This document shows positions 54,198 through 64,000 of a DNA stretch of 64,000 nt, piece by piece. The notes below the pieces were generated by a model. The model ran no database searches. It was not told the DNA's origin and saw only the letters and a list, made by a program, of their open reading frames with translations. Source of the stretch: Mycobacterium genavense ATCC 51234 (lineage in GTDB: Bacteria > Actinomycetota > Actinomycetes > Mycobacteriales > Mycobacteriaceae). The position numbers were made by a program, and so were the translations under genes. Positions within the stretch are counted from its first letter, which is position 1. Each line of letters starts with the position of its first letter. The stretch is from NCBI RefSeq assembly GCF_000526915.1, contig NZ_JAGZ01000002.1, forward strand, positions 434,001 to 498,000. Direction: 5' to 3'.

Positions 54198-56889
54198 TCA
54201 GACGCCGTCCAGTGCCCGGCGCGCATAGGCCCGCACGTCGGCGTCGCTGTCCTTGAGCGCGATACCAAGCGCGTCGCGGGCCGCGGCCTCGTCGGCCCAG
54301 CGGGTCAGGCTGAGCACCGCCGCCTTGCGCACGTCCAGATGCGCGTCGGACAGCGCATCGGCCAGCCGCGAAATCGCAAGCACCGCAAGCTCGGTGGCCG
54401 CACCGGACAGCGCACGCGCCGCGCCTTCGCGGACCTGCCAGGCCGGCGCCTGCAACGCCTTTTCGACTGCGTTGAAATCGTCTGCGCTGCAGCCCAATTC
54501 ACCGAGTGCGGCCAGCGCGGCCGCGCGCACCAACGGGTCGGTGTCGGCGATCAGCGCGCTGACGGCCCCGGCACCGGCCCGCAGCGTGGCCAGGCCGGCC
54601 ACCGCGGCGATGCGGACCTCGCGGCTCTCGTCGCGGGTGGCCGCCTGGACCCCGGCCACGTCGTCGACCGAGACCAGCGCCCGTACCGCCTCGATGCGCA
54701 CCCGGTGATCGGGATCGTCGAGCGCCCGGCGGTATTGGCCGGCCGCACCGGCCTTCCGGGCGGCCAGCAGATACACCGCGGCTGCCCGCGCCACCGTGTC
54801 GGCCGACTGCAGATACGGCTCGGCGCCGGCCGGGTCGGGCAGCACCTCGACCAGCTCCCGGATCCCCTCGGCGCCGGCGCGGCGCACCCCGGCGTCGGCG
54901 TCGTCGAGCGCGGCGAACAGCGCGGGCGCGTACCCGTCGGGCAGGTGCTCGGTGAGGGTCGCCACGGCGGTGCGGCGCACCCCCGGATCGATGTCGGCCA
55001 GATACGGTTGCAGGTCGGCGACCGTCGGCTCCTCGAGGGCGAGCACCTGCGCGATCCGCGGTGACGGCGGCTCGAACGTGGTTGCCGCCGAGGCGATTCG
55101 CGAGCCGGCCGTGGCCGGGGCCTTGCCGCCGACCAGCGGCGGCTGCGCCACCTCGTGCACCGTCTGGTCGGCCGGCGGCAGGCCGTCCAGCTCCGGGACC
55201 GACACCAGGTACGGGGCCACCGGGCGCTTGAGGAACACCATCGCGCCGTCGGGTCCCTTGCGCAGGTTCAGGTGGTAGCCCCACTGGCTGTCGTCGCGGA
55301 CCGGCAGGTCGGCGCGTTCGTGGTAGAGGCCCCACCGGGATTCGGTGCGGGTCAGCGAGGACCGCGCCGCCATCTCGGCGCAGTCGCGGATGAACGACAC
55401 CTCCACGGCCCGCATCAGCTCGTGCGGATTGCGGGCCCCCATGACGGCGATCTCGTCTTGCATCCGGTCGAAGGTGCGCACCGCGATGGACAGCTTGGCC
55501 GCCGTCTTCAGCGGGGCCACATAGTCGTTGACGAACCGGCGCAGCTTGTATTCGACCTGCGGCTGCGGCGGGCCGTCCGGGTGCCGCAGCGGCCGGTAGA
55601 TCAGTTCGTGCGCGGCCCGCAATTGCTCCTCCGGAAGTTGTTGCGGCGCAGCGATATCGAGCAGCGTCGAGGCGGCGTGGGTGCCGGCCAGATCGCCGAA
55701 GACGAATGCCCCGATCATGTAGTTGTGCGGGACACACGCCAGGTCGCCGGTGGCATACAGCCCGGGAACCGTGGTTCGCGCGTGCTCGTCCACCCACACC
55801 CCGGAAGCGGAATGCCCGCTACACAGGCCGATTTCGGAGATGTGCATCTCGATGTCGTGAGTGCGGTAGTCGTGGCCGCGGTTGGCGTGGAAGGTGCCAC
55901 GGGTGGGCCGCTCGGTGGTGTGCAGGATGTTCTCCAGCGCCGTCAGCGTCTCGTCGGGCGGGTGAGACACCTTGAGGTAGATCGGCCCGCGTGCGGAGTC
56001 GATTTCGCGTTTGACTTCCGACATCATCTGCCCCGACCAGTAGTCGGAGTCGACGAACCGCTCGCCGTCGGCGTTGACCTGGTAACCACCGAACGGGTTG
56101 GCCACATAGGCGCACGCCGGGCCGTTGTAGTCCTTGATCAGCGGATTGACCTGAAAGCCACTCGATGCCGGACAGCTCGGCGCCCGCATGGTAGGCCATC
56201 GCGTACCCGTCGCCGGCGTTGGTCGGGTTCTCGTAGGTGCCGTACAGGTAGCCTGACGCGGGCAGCCCGAGCCGGCCGCACGCCCCCGTCGACAGGATCA
56301 CCGCCTTGGCGCCGATCGCGACGAATTCGCCGGTGCGCGTGTGCAATGCGGCCGCACCCACCGCGCGCCCGTCCTGAACCAGCACCCGCACCGGCATCAG
56401 CCGGTTCTCGATCCGGATCTTCTCCCGCATCGAGCGCTGCCGCAGCACCCGGTACAGAGCCTTCTTGACGTCTTTGCCCCCGGGCATCGGCAACACGTAG
56501 GAACCCGAACGGTGCACCCGGCGCACCGCGTACTCGCCGTGGGAGTCCTTCTCGAACTTCACCCCGTACCGCTCCAGCCGCTGCACCATCGCGAATCCGC
56601 GGCTGGCCGTCTGATAGATGGTGCGCTGGTTGACGATTCCGTCGTTGGTGCGGGTGATCTCCGCGACGTAGTCCTCTGGTTCGGCCTTGCCCGGGATGAC
56701 GGCGTTGTTGACCCCGTCCATGCCCATGGCCAGCGCCACGGAGTGCCGCACGTGGGCCTTCTCCAGCAGCAGCACCTGCGCACCGTTCTCGGCGGCCGAC
56801 AGCGCCGCCATGGTTCCAGCGGTTCCACCGCCGATGACCAGCACGTCACAGTCCAGCCGCACCGGTGTCAGATCGGGCGCCTCCATCAT
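54198..56889 (-). pseudogene. APS/fumarate-reductase-like FAD oxidoreductase with C-terminal HEAT-like repeats, frameshifted
   Basis: A flavoprotein of the succinate dehydrogenase/fumarate reductase/APS reductase alpha family. FAD-binding CDVLVIGGGTAGTMAAL is near residue 15, then GMDGVNNAV, ILSTGACGRLG, EIGLCSGHSASGVWVDEHA and GLYATGDLACVPHNYMIGAF. The last about 280 residues are HEAT/PBS-lyase-like repeats (DIDPGVRRTAVATL, DDADAGVRRAGAEGI, DPDHRVRIEAVRAL, TDPLVRAAALAALGELG, DSDADVRAYARRAL). At about 56160 an extra G (GAGTGGCTTTCAG) breaks the frame between LSGIE and FQVNPLIKDYN. ATG 56889 overlaps the ABC ATPase stop. Partner of the ferredoxin at 59880, as AprA is of AprB. Confidence 0.83.
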
Positions 56890-57629
56890 GCTGCAACCAC
56901 GGAATGATCCAGTGCGGCAATGACTTCGATGCGCAGCGCGGTGCACTGCCGATCGACCCGGGGCTCCGGCACGTCGATCAGGGCGCGCAACGGCTGGCCG
57001 GCCTTGCCCAGTACGGCGATCCGGTCGCCCAGCAGCAGCGCCTCGTCGACGTCGTGGGTGACGAAGACGATCGTGGTTGGGTGTGCGCGCCAGGTTTCGA
57101 TCAGCAATCGCTGCATGGCCGTTCGGGTTTGGGTGTCCAGCGCGCCGAACGGTTCGTCCATCATCACCTCGCGCGGCGTTCCGGCCAGCCCGCGGGCCAG
57201 CTCCACGCGTTGGCGCATGCCGCCGGACAGGCTCTTGGGCAGGAAGTCGCCGAAGCCGGTGAGACCCAGTTCGGCGATCCAGCGGTCGGCCTCGGCGCGG
57301 CGCCCCGAGCGCGGGACCCCGCGCAGCCGCAGGGCCAACTCGATGTTGGACCGCACGCTGCGCCACGGCAGCAACGCGTTGTCCTGGAACACCATGCCCC
57401 GGTCCCCCGAGGTGGTGGTCACGTCGGCGCCGTCGGCCAGGATGCGGCCGGCGTCGGGGCGCAGCAGTCCCGCGATCGCGCGCAGCACCGTCGACTTGCC
57501 GCAGCCGGACGGACCCGTCAGCACCCGGATCTCCCCCGGGCGCACGGTCAGGCTCAGCCCGTCGATCACCGGGGATCCGGTGTAGGACAAGCGAACTCCA
57601 TCCAATTCCAGACTCATTCCGGCGGTCAT
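56886..57629 (-). CDS. ABC transporter ATPase, sulfonate/nitrate (SsuB/TauB) type
   Basis: A 247-residue ATPase. Walker A TGPSGCGKST (about residues 39-48), Q-loop VFQDNALLPWRSV, signature LPKSLSGGMRQRVELARGLA, Walker B REVMMDEPFGALD and switch His FVTHDVDEAL. The Q-loop LPW and overall sequence place it in the taurine/nitrate/sulfonate importer group. Coupled by ATGA to the permease and to the flavoprotein. Intact, but its permease and binding protein are broken. Internal ATG at about 57617 possible. Confidence 0.92.
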   Translation of the reverse strand: MTAGMSLELDGVRLSYTGSPVIDGLSLTVRPGEIRVLTGPSGCGKSTVLRAIAGLLRPDAGRILADGADVTTTSGDRGMVFQDNALLPWRSVRSNIELALRLRGVPRSGRRAEADRWIAELGLTGFGDFLPKSLSGGMRQRVELARGLAGTPREVMMDEPFGALDTQTRTAMQRLLIETWRAHPTTIVFVTHDVDEALLLGDRIAVLGKAGQPLRALIDVPEPRVDRQCTALRIEVIAALDHSVVAA

Positions 57630-58459
57630 CGTTGCGCCTCCTGTGCGCGCGGCAGCCAGCGGGTCACCCGGCGGCCGACCAGTTCGACGGCGGCGGCGGT
57701 CGCCAATCCGAGCACGCCGATCGTGATGATGCCGACGAACACCTGGGGGTAGGCCAGCACGGTGTAGTCCTGCCAGGTGCGATAGCCGATGCCGAGGCGC
57801 CCGGAGATCATCTCCGCGGAGATCACGCAGATCCACGCCACCCCTATGCCGACCGACAGGCCGCCGAACACTCCCGGCAGGATGCCCGGCAGCACCACCT
57901 CTTTCAGCACGTCCCACCGGTTGCCGCCCAGGGTGCGCACCGAGTCCTCCCACAAGGTGGGCAGCGCCCACACCGCGTGCCGGGTGCTGACCAGGATCGG
58001 GAAGTAGGCGGCCAGGAAGGTGATGAACACGATGCCGGCCTCGTCGGTCGGGAACAGCAGGATCGCGACCGGAACCATCGCGATCGCCGGCACCGGCCGC
58101 AGCAGCTCGGTCAGCGGGCCGAAGGTGTTGGCGAACAACCGGGAACGCCCCAGCAGCACGCCCGTGGCGACACCGATCACGGCGGCCAGCCCGAAGCCGG
58201 TGAGGATCCGGATCAGCGACTGCGCCAGGTCGAGCCAGTACTCATAGGTGCCGAGCCGACGCTGCAGCGCGTGCACGATCTGGGTGACGGTAGGCAGCGT
58301 GTCGAACCGCAGCAGCAGCCGCACCTTGTCGGCGGTCAGCACCTGCCACAGCCCGATCGCGGCGGCGACCGAGGCCAACCGCAGCAGCCGCCACTGTCAC
58401 GGCAAGGCGGCCCGCCGCAGGGTGCCGAGCACAGGCACCGACACGGGTTGGTCTATCAC
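57626..58459 (-). pseudogene. ABC transporter permease, SsuC/TauC type, with early in-frame stop
   Basis: A polytopic permease with the importer EAA-like loop (LPTLWEDSVRTLGGNRWDVL and VLPGILPGVFGGLSVGIGVA). The GTG at 58459 (VIDQPVSVPVLGTLRRAALP) begins 8 bases after the binding-protein stop. TGA at 58397-58399 interrupts the same frame after 20 codons, before QWRLLRLASVAAAIGLWQVL. It is a nonsense change with no frameshift. Restart at a TTG near 58378 would give a 250-residue protein lacking the N-terminus; I think loss of function more likely. Full length would be about 277 codons. Confidence 0.75.
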
Positions 58460-58467
58460 TTGCGCGG

Positions 58468-59854
58468 TTATACCGAACCTCCAAGGGCCTGTTGGTAATT
58501 CACGACGGTGCCGCCGGGGTGGGCGGCGAGATAGCGATGCGCGCCGGCCGGGGTGCCGAACGGCAGGTAGTTCCGGCCGTCTTGCACCCAGACGGCCTTG
58601 TCGGCGAACCACCGGGTGCCCAGCTCGGCGTCGGGCACATAGGCGGCACGGATTTTGGCGCCGTGGGCGGTGGCCTCCCGCACCACCCGCAGCAGGCTGG
58701 TCGGGTCGGCCAGCGTCTGGGTGGCATCGGATCCGTCCAGCCACAGCTCGCTGGCCAACGCGGGGTCACCGCCGAGCGCCGACGGGTTGGCGGTGGCGGC
58801 CCGGGTCGCGTCGTAGTTGAGGCCGCGGGCGCCGAACACGGCGCGCAACGGCGCGCCGTGGACGAACTCGGCGACGTCGAGATCGGCGAAGTCGCCGATC
58901 GACTTCAGGTACGGAACATCGTTTTTCAGCGCTTCGACCAGTGACGGTTTGAGCGTGGTGTCGAATGACGTACCGCCGAGACCGTTGTAGAGGTAGACCA
59001 CTTCCTGCGGCAGCCCGCTGGCCTGGGCGACGATGCGAACGGCTTCCAGCGGCTTGGCGTTGAGGAAGTCGGTCGCGTCGAGTTGGGCCTGCAGGAACGC
59101 GCCCAACACCTCCGGATGCGCGGACGCATACGAGCGGCACCACCACCCCGTGCAGGGTGGGCAGGTTCAGCTCGGCGCCGTCGTACAACAGTTAGGCCTT
59201 GTTCTGAAACACCAGCAGACCTGGCCAGGCGACGAACTGCGAAAGCCCTTGCACCTGGCCGGATTCCAGGGCGGACGCGCCGACCTAAGGCTGCTGGTTG
59301 AGCACCTCGACGCCGTTGATCCCGCCCCGGTCCAGGGCCCGCATCAAGGTGCCGTGGCCGGCCGAGCCGACACTGACCGAGACCTTCGAGCCGGCCAGGT
59401 CACGCAACGTGGTGGCCGTCGAATCGGGCGCGACCACGACCATGTTCAGCGCGCCCTTGGGGTTGTAGCCGGTGATCGAGACGATCTCGGTTTTCGCCAG
59501 CGGGTTGGCCTGTGTCTTGGAGCCGTTGATCAGCATGGGGTAATCCCCCATGGAGCCGATGTCGATCTTTTCGGCCAGCATCTGCGCGGTGATCGGGGCG
59601 CCGGTGTCGTAATCTTGCCACCGGACCGCGTATTTGGTGCCGGTGTGGGTGGTGATGTCGGCGAGCCGGCGCTCCAGGTAACCCTGGGCGCGCAGCAAGG
59701 TCCCAACGGTCACGGTGTTGATCGTCTTGGACTGGTAGCCGACGACGACGTTGACCACACCGGAGGACGCCGATAGGGATTCCAGCGAGCAGCCGGAGAC
59801 GGCCACGACGATCGCGGCCACGACCGACACCAGCCGGAGGGCGTGTCGTTTCAT
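58468..59854 (-). pseudogene. ABC transporter substrate-binding lipoprotein with two stops and a frameshift
   Basis: Starts MKRHALRLVSVVAAIVVAVS, then lipobox SGCS, at 59854. The body resembles sulfonate/nitrate-binding SsuA/TauA proteins (NVVVGYQSKTINTVTVGTLL, MLAEKIDIGSMGDYPMLING, VSVSVGSAGHGTLMRAL). Lesions: TAG at 59285-59287, TAA about 30 codons later (near 59193-59195), then an extra C near 59140 that changes frame before YASAHPEVLGAFLQAQL. The C-terminal 213 codons end with TAA at 58468-58470. Three independent hits, two of them substitutions, mark a true pseudogene. Confidence 0.85.
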
Positions 59855-59879
59855 GAAAGATCCTGGGCTGTTGGGGATT

Positions 59880-60110
59880 TCAGCGAAGCTGATACGGCAT
59901 GTTGACGGTGACGGCGCCGGTCGGGCAGCGCGCGGCGCACGGGCCGCAGTACCAGCATTCGTCGACGTGCATGAACGCCTTGCCGGTGTCGGGGTTGATG
60001 GCCAGCACGTCCAATGGACACACCTCGACGCAGAGGGCACAGCCGTCGATACACAGCGACTCGTCGATGGTGACCGGCACGTCGACCCGGTTGTTGTTGA
60101 GCAGCGCCAT
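59880..60110 (-). CDS. Ferredoxin-type 2x[4Fe-4S] protein (AprB-like)
   Basis: A 76-residue iron-sulfur protein. Cluster motifs CIDGCALCVEVCP (residues about 19-31) and CWYCGPCAARCP (about 52-63) give eight cysteines for two [4Fe-4S] clusters. The extra Trp/Tyr and the linkage with an APS-reductase-like flavoprotein fit an AprB-type electron partner. ATG 60110 has GGAG 6 bases upstream. The frame is intact and sits between the GntR and binding-protein genes. Confidence 0.9.
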   Translation of the reverse strand: MALLNNNRVDVPVTIDESLCIDGCALCVEVCPLDVLAINPDTGKAFMHVDECWYCGPCAARCPTGAVTVNMPYQLR

Positions 60111-60121
60111 GGCTTACTCCT

Positions 60122-60844
60122 AATCAGGTGGCCGCGCATGGTGATTCGATCGCCGCGCATCCGGATGTATTCGAGGTCGACGGGCCGGCCATCGTCGAGA
60201 CTGGTGAGCCGCTCGAGCATCAGCAGCGCCGCGCCGTCGGGCACCTGCAGCGTGGCCGCCGAATGCACGTCGGCGGGAATGGCTTCCAACGCCAGCGATG
60301 CCTCGCCCAGCCGGTGCCCGCTGACCCGCTCGATCAGCGCGAACAGATCGTTGGTCTCCAGCGGGTGATCCAGGATCCGGGTTCCGATATCCGGGGCGAG
60401 GTAGGTCAGGTCGAGGCTCAGCGGCAAGTCGCCCAGATAGCGCAGCCGCTCGATGAACACCGCCTGCTCGCCCGGTTGCAGCCGCAGCCGGGCGGCGACC
60501 GCCGGCGGAGCGACCACCGACATGGCCGCGCGCACCTCGTTGCGGACTTCGCCGATGTGTTTGAAGGTCTCTTTCAACCCCAGCAGGGAGTCGATCCGGT
60601 GGTCGTACTTGCGCTGCGCGACGTGGGTGCCGACCTTGGGTCCGCGGTCGATCAGGCCCTCCTGCTTGAGCACGCTCAGGGCCTCGCGAATGGTGTTGCG
60701 GGACACGGAAAATTCGGTCGCCAGGTCGCTTTCGGCGGGTAACCCGTCGGGATAGGCGCCGGTGTGGATCTGCTGGCGCAACACGTCGGCAACCCGGCGG
60801 GCACGGTCGGCCCGGGGTCCGCCAATGGGTATCGCCTCAGCCAC
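60122..60844 (-). CDS. GntR/UTRA-family regulator with its stop apparently lost
   Basis: An about 240-residue HutC-type GntR repressor. Winged-helix DNA-binding domain RVADVLRQQIHTGAYPDGLP to LATEFSVSRNTIREALSVLK, EGLIDRGPKVGTHV; then a UTRA ligand domain (IERLRYLGDLPLSLDLTYLA, LERLTSLDDGRPVDLEYIRM). GTG start at 60844. Family length would end near ITMRGHL (about 60125), but no stop occurs in frame. The frame runs out of frame through the ferredoxin gene and into the binding-protein frame as far as 59285, for 519 codons. A TGA and TAG lie in the other two frames at the natural end, so a late single-base indel is likely. It probably controls the transport operon. Confidence 0.75.
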
Positions 60845-61130
60845 GCCGTCACGCTAACCCAGCTCAGGGGCATATTTCGGGAGTGCGATGACCGCGCGGT
60901 GACGCCGGCTCGACGTATTGCGCCGGGTGCGTTTGCGCGGCTACCAGCAGAAACCGGGATCGTGGCGGCTATTGCGCCATTTGGGCAAAAGCGCCGGCAT
61001 TGCGATACCGGTGAGTAGAAAGTCTCGCGTCGCCGGACGCGGCCCGCAGCCTCCGGGTGACGCACCACGTTTTGCCCGCCTCCGAGCGACAACACCGCGG
61101 ATGTCGGGGCACCGTGGGACAGTTCCGGGG
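60845..61130. promoter_or_regulatory. Divergent intergenic region between gntR and the small gene
   Basis: 286 bases between the divergent gntR and the 116-residue protein gene. It must contain the promoter of the GntR-ferredoxin-ABC operon. I see no clear GntR operator (no convincing TGTATAC-type palindrome) and no gene. Confidence 0.4.
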
Positions 61131-61481
61131 ATGACGACTAATTCCTTGCAACTACGTGGAATCGAACTGCGTTACGCGCTGACGTGGCAGCTGGCCCTGT
61201 ACGGCGCCGCGACGATTCCCGAGCTGATAGACGCGTTGGCATACCACAACTTTGACGCCGGCGAACGCGCCTCAAAATCGATTTCCGACGCGCTGCGTTG
61301 GGAAAGAGGCTACGGACGAGTGCAGCACCCGGCCCGCGGTCGGTACGGCCTCGGCTGGATGCCGCGCGGCACCGAGCACCGTATCCATCAGCGGGTGCTG
61401 GCCCTGCGCGAACAAGCAAAGTCGCTCAGAGGCGGGCAAAACGTCAAGTCCTCTGGCACCGCCGGCGTCGGCAGCGGCTAA
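61131..61481 (+). CDS. Small conserved hypothetical protein
   Basis: A 116-residue protein beginning MTTNSLQLRGIELRYALTWQ. The pattern LALYGAATIPELIDALAYHN, then SKSISDALRWERGYGRVQHP and RGRYGLGWMP, looks like a small winged-helix domain (two helices, then a wing), but I do not recognise a family. No signal peptide. The basic C-terminus may contact nucleic acid. Its stop overlaps the convergent decarboxylase stop (CTAA, 61478-61481). Frame intact. Confidence 0.6.
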   Translation: MTTNSLQLRGIELRYALTWQLALYGAATIPELIDALAYHNFDAGERASKSISDALRWERGYGRVQHPARGRYGLGWMPRGTEHRIHQRVLALREQAKSLRGGQNVKSSGTAGVGSG

Positions 61482-64000
61482 GCGTCTTCAGTCACCGCCC
61501 GTTGAACCCGGTCTCCGTTACGCGCGCCGTTCAATACCGATGTGTCCGAGGGCAACTCGAAGCCGGGGAACACCGACCCGACCGCGGCGCTTGCCGCGCT
61601 GCGTTGGGCTTCCAGGCGGGCCAGTGCCTCCGAGGTGAACACCGACAGGCCGAGATCCGGGTTGTAACCGTGGATTTCCTTCACGTCGAGTTGAGCCAGG
61701 AAATACAGGATCTCCTTCGAGACCACCTGACCGGGAACCAGCACCGGGAACCCGGGCGGGTAGGGCACCACGAACGTGGTGGATACCAATTTGCGACCCT
61801 CGGCGATCCGCCGTCCCGCCTGACCGATCTGCACGTACTCACGGTCGGACTCTTCGTAGCCCACGTAGAACGCCGCCCGCATGTCACCGAAGGCGCAGGC
61901 GTCCACCGGGCGGAACGCGATGTCGAATTCGCTGAAGTCGGGCAGGTGCGGCAGGTCCTCGGTGATCTCCTCGACCCGGCGCTGGTGTAGCGTCCAATCG
62001 GCAGCGCTGGCCAACTCCTTCTCCCGGTCCAGGTCGGTGGCCACCCGGCGCAACACGTCGAGCAGGTGGTGCACGCTCGACCAGGTGACGCCGATCGTGA
62101 AGATCAGCAGCACGCTGTTGATCGACGTCTTGTTGATCTGGATCCCGAAGCGCTCCATCAGGATCTTCTCGCGGAAGTCGTACCCGTTCATCCCGGTGTT
62201 GCCGAGGAACAGGGTCACCCGGGTCGGATCCAGCACGAACTGGTCGGACCGCTAGGCCTCGTTCCACTCCGCCAGCGCACCCTGACGGACCTCGCGATAG
62301 GAACTCACCGCCGAAGCCCGGAACCGCTCGGGCACCAGGTCGGCCTCGTCGAGGATCCGGAACCACTTGCTGATCAGCCGGTCTTTGCGGACGCGGTGCC
62401 GGAACACCAGCGCCATGTCATAGGTTTGCCGGACCAACTGAAATCCCTCGATGTCGACCTGCCGGCGGGCCAGGTCCAGCGAGGCCAGCAGTTGCTGGTT
62501 CGGCGACGTCGAGGTGTGCGTCAAAAACGCCTCGCCGAACGCGTCGCGGGCGCGCGAGTTGAAGTCGCGGTCGCGCACGTGGATCATCGACGCCTGCCGG
62601 AACGCCGACAGCGACTTGTGCGTGGAGTGCGTCGCGTACACCCGCACCCGCGCCTTGGCGGGGTCGGGCAGCAGCCGATGGTTGACCCACTCCGACCGCG
62701 GGATCCCTTCCATCTTCTGGGCCCAATCCCGGTATTCCACAGCGTATTCCGGTGACGCCAGCATCTGCTCGAGGCGTTCGGCCGCAACCATGGCGGTGCG
62801 TTGCCGAGCCCACGGAACCGCGGTCGCGAACGCGTACCAGGCCTCGTCCCACAAAAAGCGGACGTCCGGCTTGATCGCCAGCACCTCCTCCATCACCCGC
62901 AGCGGGTTGTACACCACGCCGTCGAAGATGCAGTTGGTCACCAGCAGCATGCGCACCTTGTCCAGCTGGCCGGCCGCCTCCAGATCCAGCAGCGCCTTCT
63001 TGATCGTGTCCAGCGGCACCGCCCCGTAGATCGCGAACTGCGGCAGCGAGTAGGCATCCAGATACAACGGATAGGCGCCGGCCAGCACCAGGCCGTAGTG
63101 GTGCGACTTGTGGCAGTTGCGTTCGATCAGCACGATGTCGCCCGGCCGGGTCAGCGACTGCACGACGATCTTGTTGGCCGTCGACGTCCCATTGGTGACG
63201 AAGTAGGTCTGCTTCGAATTCCAGGTGCGCGCGGCCTTGTCCATCGCCTTCTTGATGTTGCCGTGCGGGTCCAGCAGCGAGTCCAGCCCGCCCGACGTCG
63301 TCGAAGTCTCGGCCATGAAGATGTTGCGGCCGTAGAACTCCCCCATGTCCTGCAGCGACCGGGAGTTGAAGATGCTGGCGCCCCGCGCGACGGGCAGTGC
63401 GTGGAATTGACCGACCGGCGAGTCCGCGTACGCCCGCAGGGCATCGAAAAATGGTGTGGCGAAACGATTTCGCAGACCGGCCAGCACCGTGCTGTACAGA
63501 TCCGTGACATCGTTGAGCCGGTAGAACGTCCGATCGTAGACGTCGTTCTCCTCGTCGTTGCCGGCCGCGATCGACTCGTCGGTGAGCAGATAGAGGTCGA
63601 TGTGCGGCCGCAACTCGCGGATCCATTCGCCGCATTCGATGCAATCGGTGCCGCAATCGCGGCTGACCGGATCGTCGCTGGTGCCCAGCAGCGTATTCAT
63701 CAGCGGGACGCGATCGCGCGACCGCAACGCGACGTCGTGCCGGATGATCGCGGCCTGAATCTCGCCGTTGAGGGCGACGGCGGTGATGGCGTCCTCGACG
63801 CTGGGCACCACCAGCAGCTCGAACTGCACGTCGTCGGACGGGCAGCGCAGCGCGCGCAGGGCTTCGGCCAGGCAGTCGGGCCCGGTGTTCGGCGAATCGT
63901 CGGCGAGCAGCACCGTGTAGAACTGCTGCTGTTTGGCCTGGGCCACCAGCTCCTGATCGGCCAGCGGGGCTGAGGTGTCGAAAAGTGCTGTGCGGTCGCC
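61478..64000 (-). pseudogene. Orn/Lys/Arg-type PLP decarboxylase, nonsense-interrupted and cut by window edge
   Basis: A large PLP-dependent decarboxylase like Rv2531c (about 950 residues). The N-terminus lies beyond 64000: the frame is open at the edge, reading GDRTALFDTSAPLADQELV. The PLP domain shows NGTSTANKIVVQSLTRPGD, NCHKSHHYGL, FLWDEAWYAF and the lysine motif THSTHKSLSAFRQ. The C-terminal domain starts RSDQFVLDPTRVTLFLG. TAG at 62252-62254 interrupts one continuous frame between EWNEA and RSDQ, where relatives have Trp (TGG to TAG). There is no frameshift. The 3' 253 codons otherwise read normally. Confidence 0.87.

Overview
The window is high-GC mycobacterial chromosomal DNA. From about 1 to 42,100 its gene order is that of Mycobacterium tuberculosis Rv1427c (fadD12) back to Rv1379 (pyrR), read in reverse. 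This is recognised from protein sequence and order and was not confirmed by a database search. Lipoproteins, MmpS/MmpL, WhiA, mIHF, LprG-P55 and a WS/DGAT acyltransferase point to a slow-growing Mycobacterium, probably of the avium complex type.

Layout. 1-4.8 kb: lipid genes (fadD12 broken, lipO, WS/DGAT broken) and a lipoprotein gene carrying an 18-C tract. 4.8-9.7 kb: the uvrC-rapZ-yvcK-whiA operon. 9.9-21.6 kb: riboflavin genes (ribH, ribBA, ribE, ribD) with small membrane or secreted proteins, the opposite-strand lprG-P55 pair, then rpe, rsmB and fmt. 21.6-23.3 kb: a methyltransferase and its likely MarR regulator, with matching operator-like motifs at both promoters. 23.3-29 kb: priA, then a decayed stretch (YhhN pseudogene, lipI, an nlhH stub joined to the end of a monooxygenase gene, a PPOx-fold protein, a frameshifted SDR). 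29-42.1 kb: metK, coaBC, rpoZ, gmk, mihF and the pyrimidine operon pyrR-pyrB-pyrC-(membrane protein)-carA-carB-pyrF, with a PyrR-binding RNA hairpin at its start and a terminator-like hairpin at its end. 42.2-54.2 kb: accessory genes (an mmpS-mmpL operon, a CBM2 protein, a methyltransferase, a DUF6065-like protein and a stub of a second copy, a serine hydrolase, a GNAT, a broken cyclase/AAA regulator). 54.2-60.8 kb: an operon with a GntR regulator, a 2x[4Fe-4S] ferredoxin, a sulfonate/nitrate-type ABC transporter, and an APS/fumarate-reductase-like flavoprotein with a C-terminal HEAT-like domain. 61-64 kb: a small protein and an Orn/Lys/Arg-type decarboxylase interrupted by a stop codon.

The main theme is selective gene decay. 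About fifteen accessory genes carry frameshifts, in-frame stops, deletions or truncations. Almost every housekeeping gene (rib, pyr, car, metK, coaBC, gmk, rpoZ, fmt, uvrC, whiA) is intact. Several lesions are substitutions to stop codons, which homopolymer sequencing errors would not produce. This suggests a genome in reductive evolution, as in M. leprae or M. lepraemurium; the species is inference. The most interesting biochemical unit is the GntR/ferredoxin/ABC/flavoprotein-HEAT operon, whose substrate I cannot name and which is itself decaying here.
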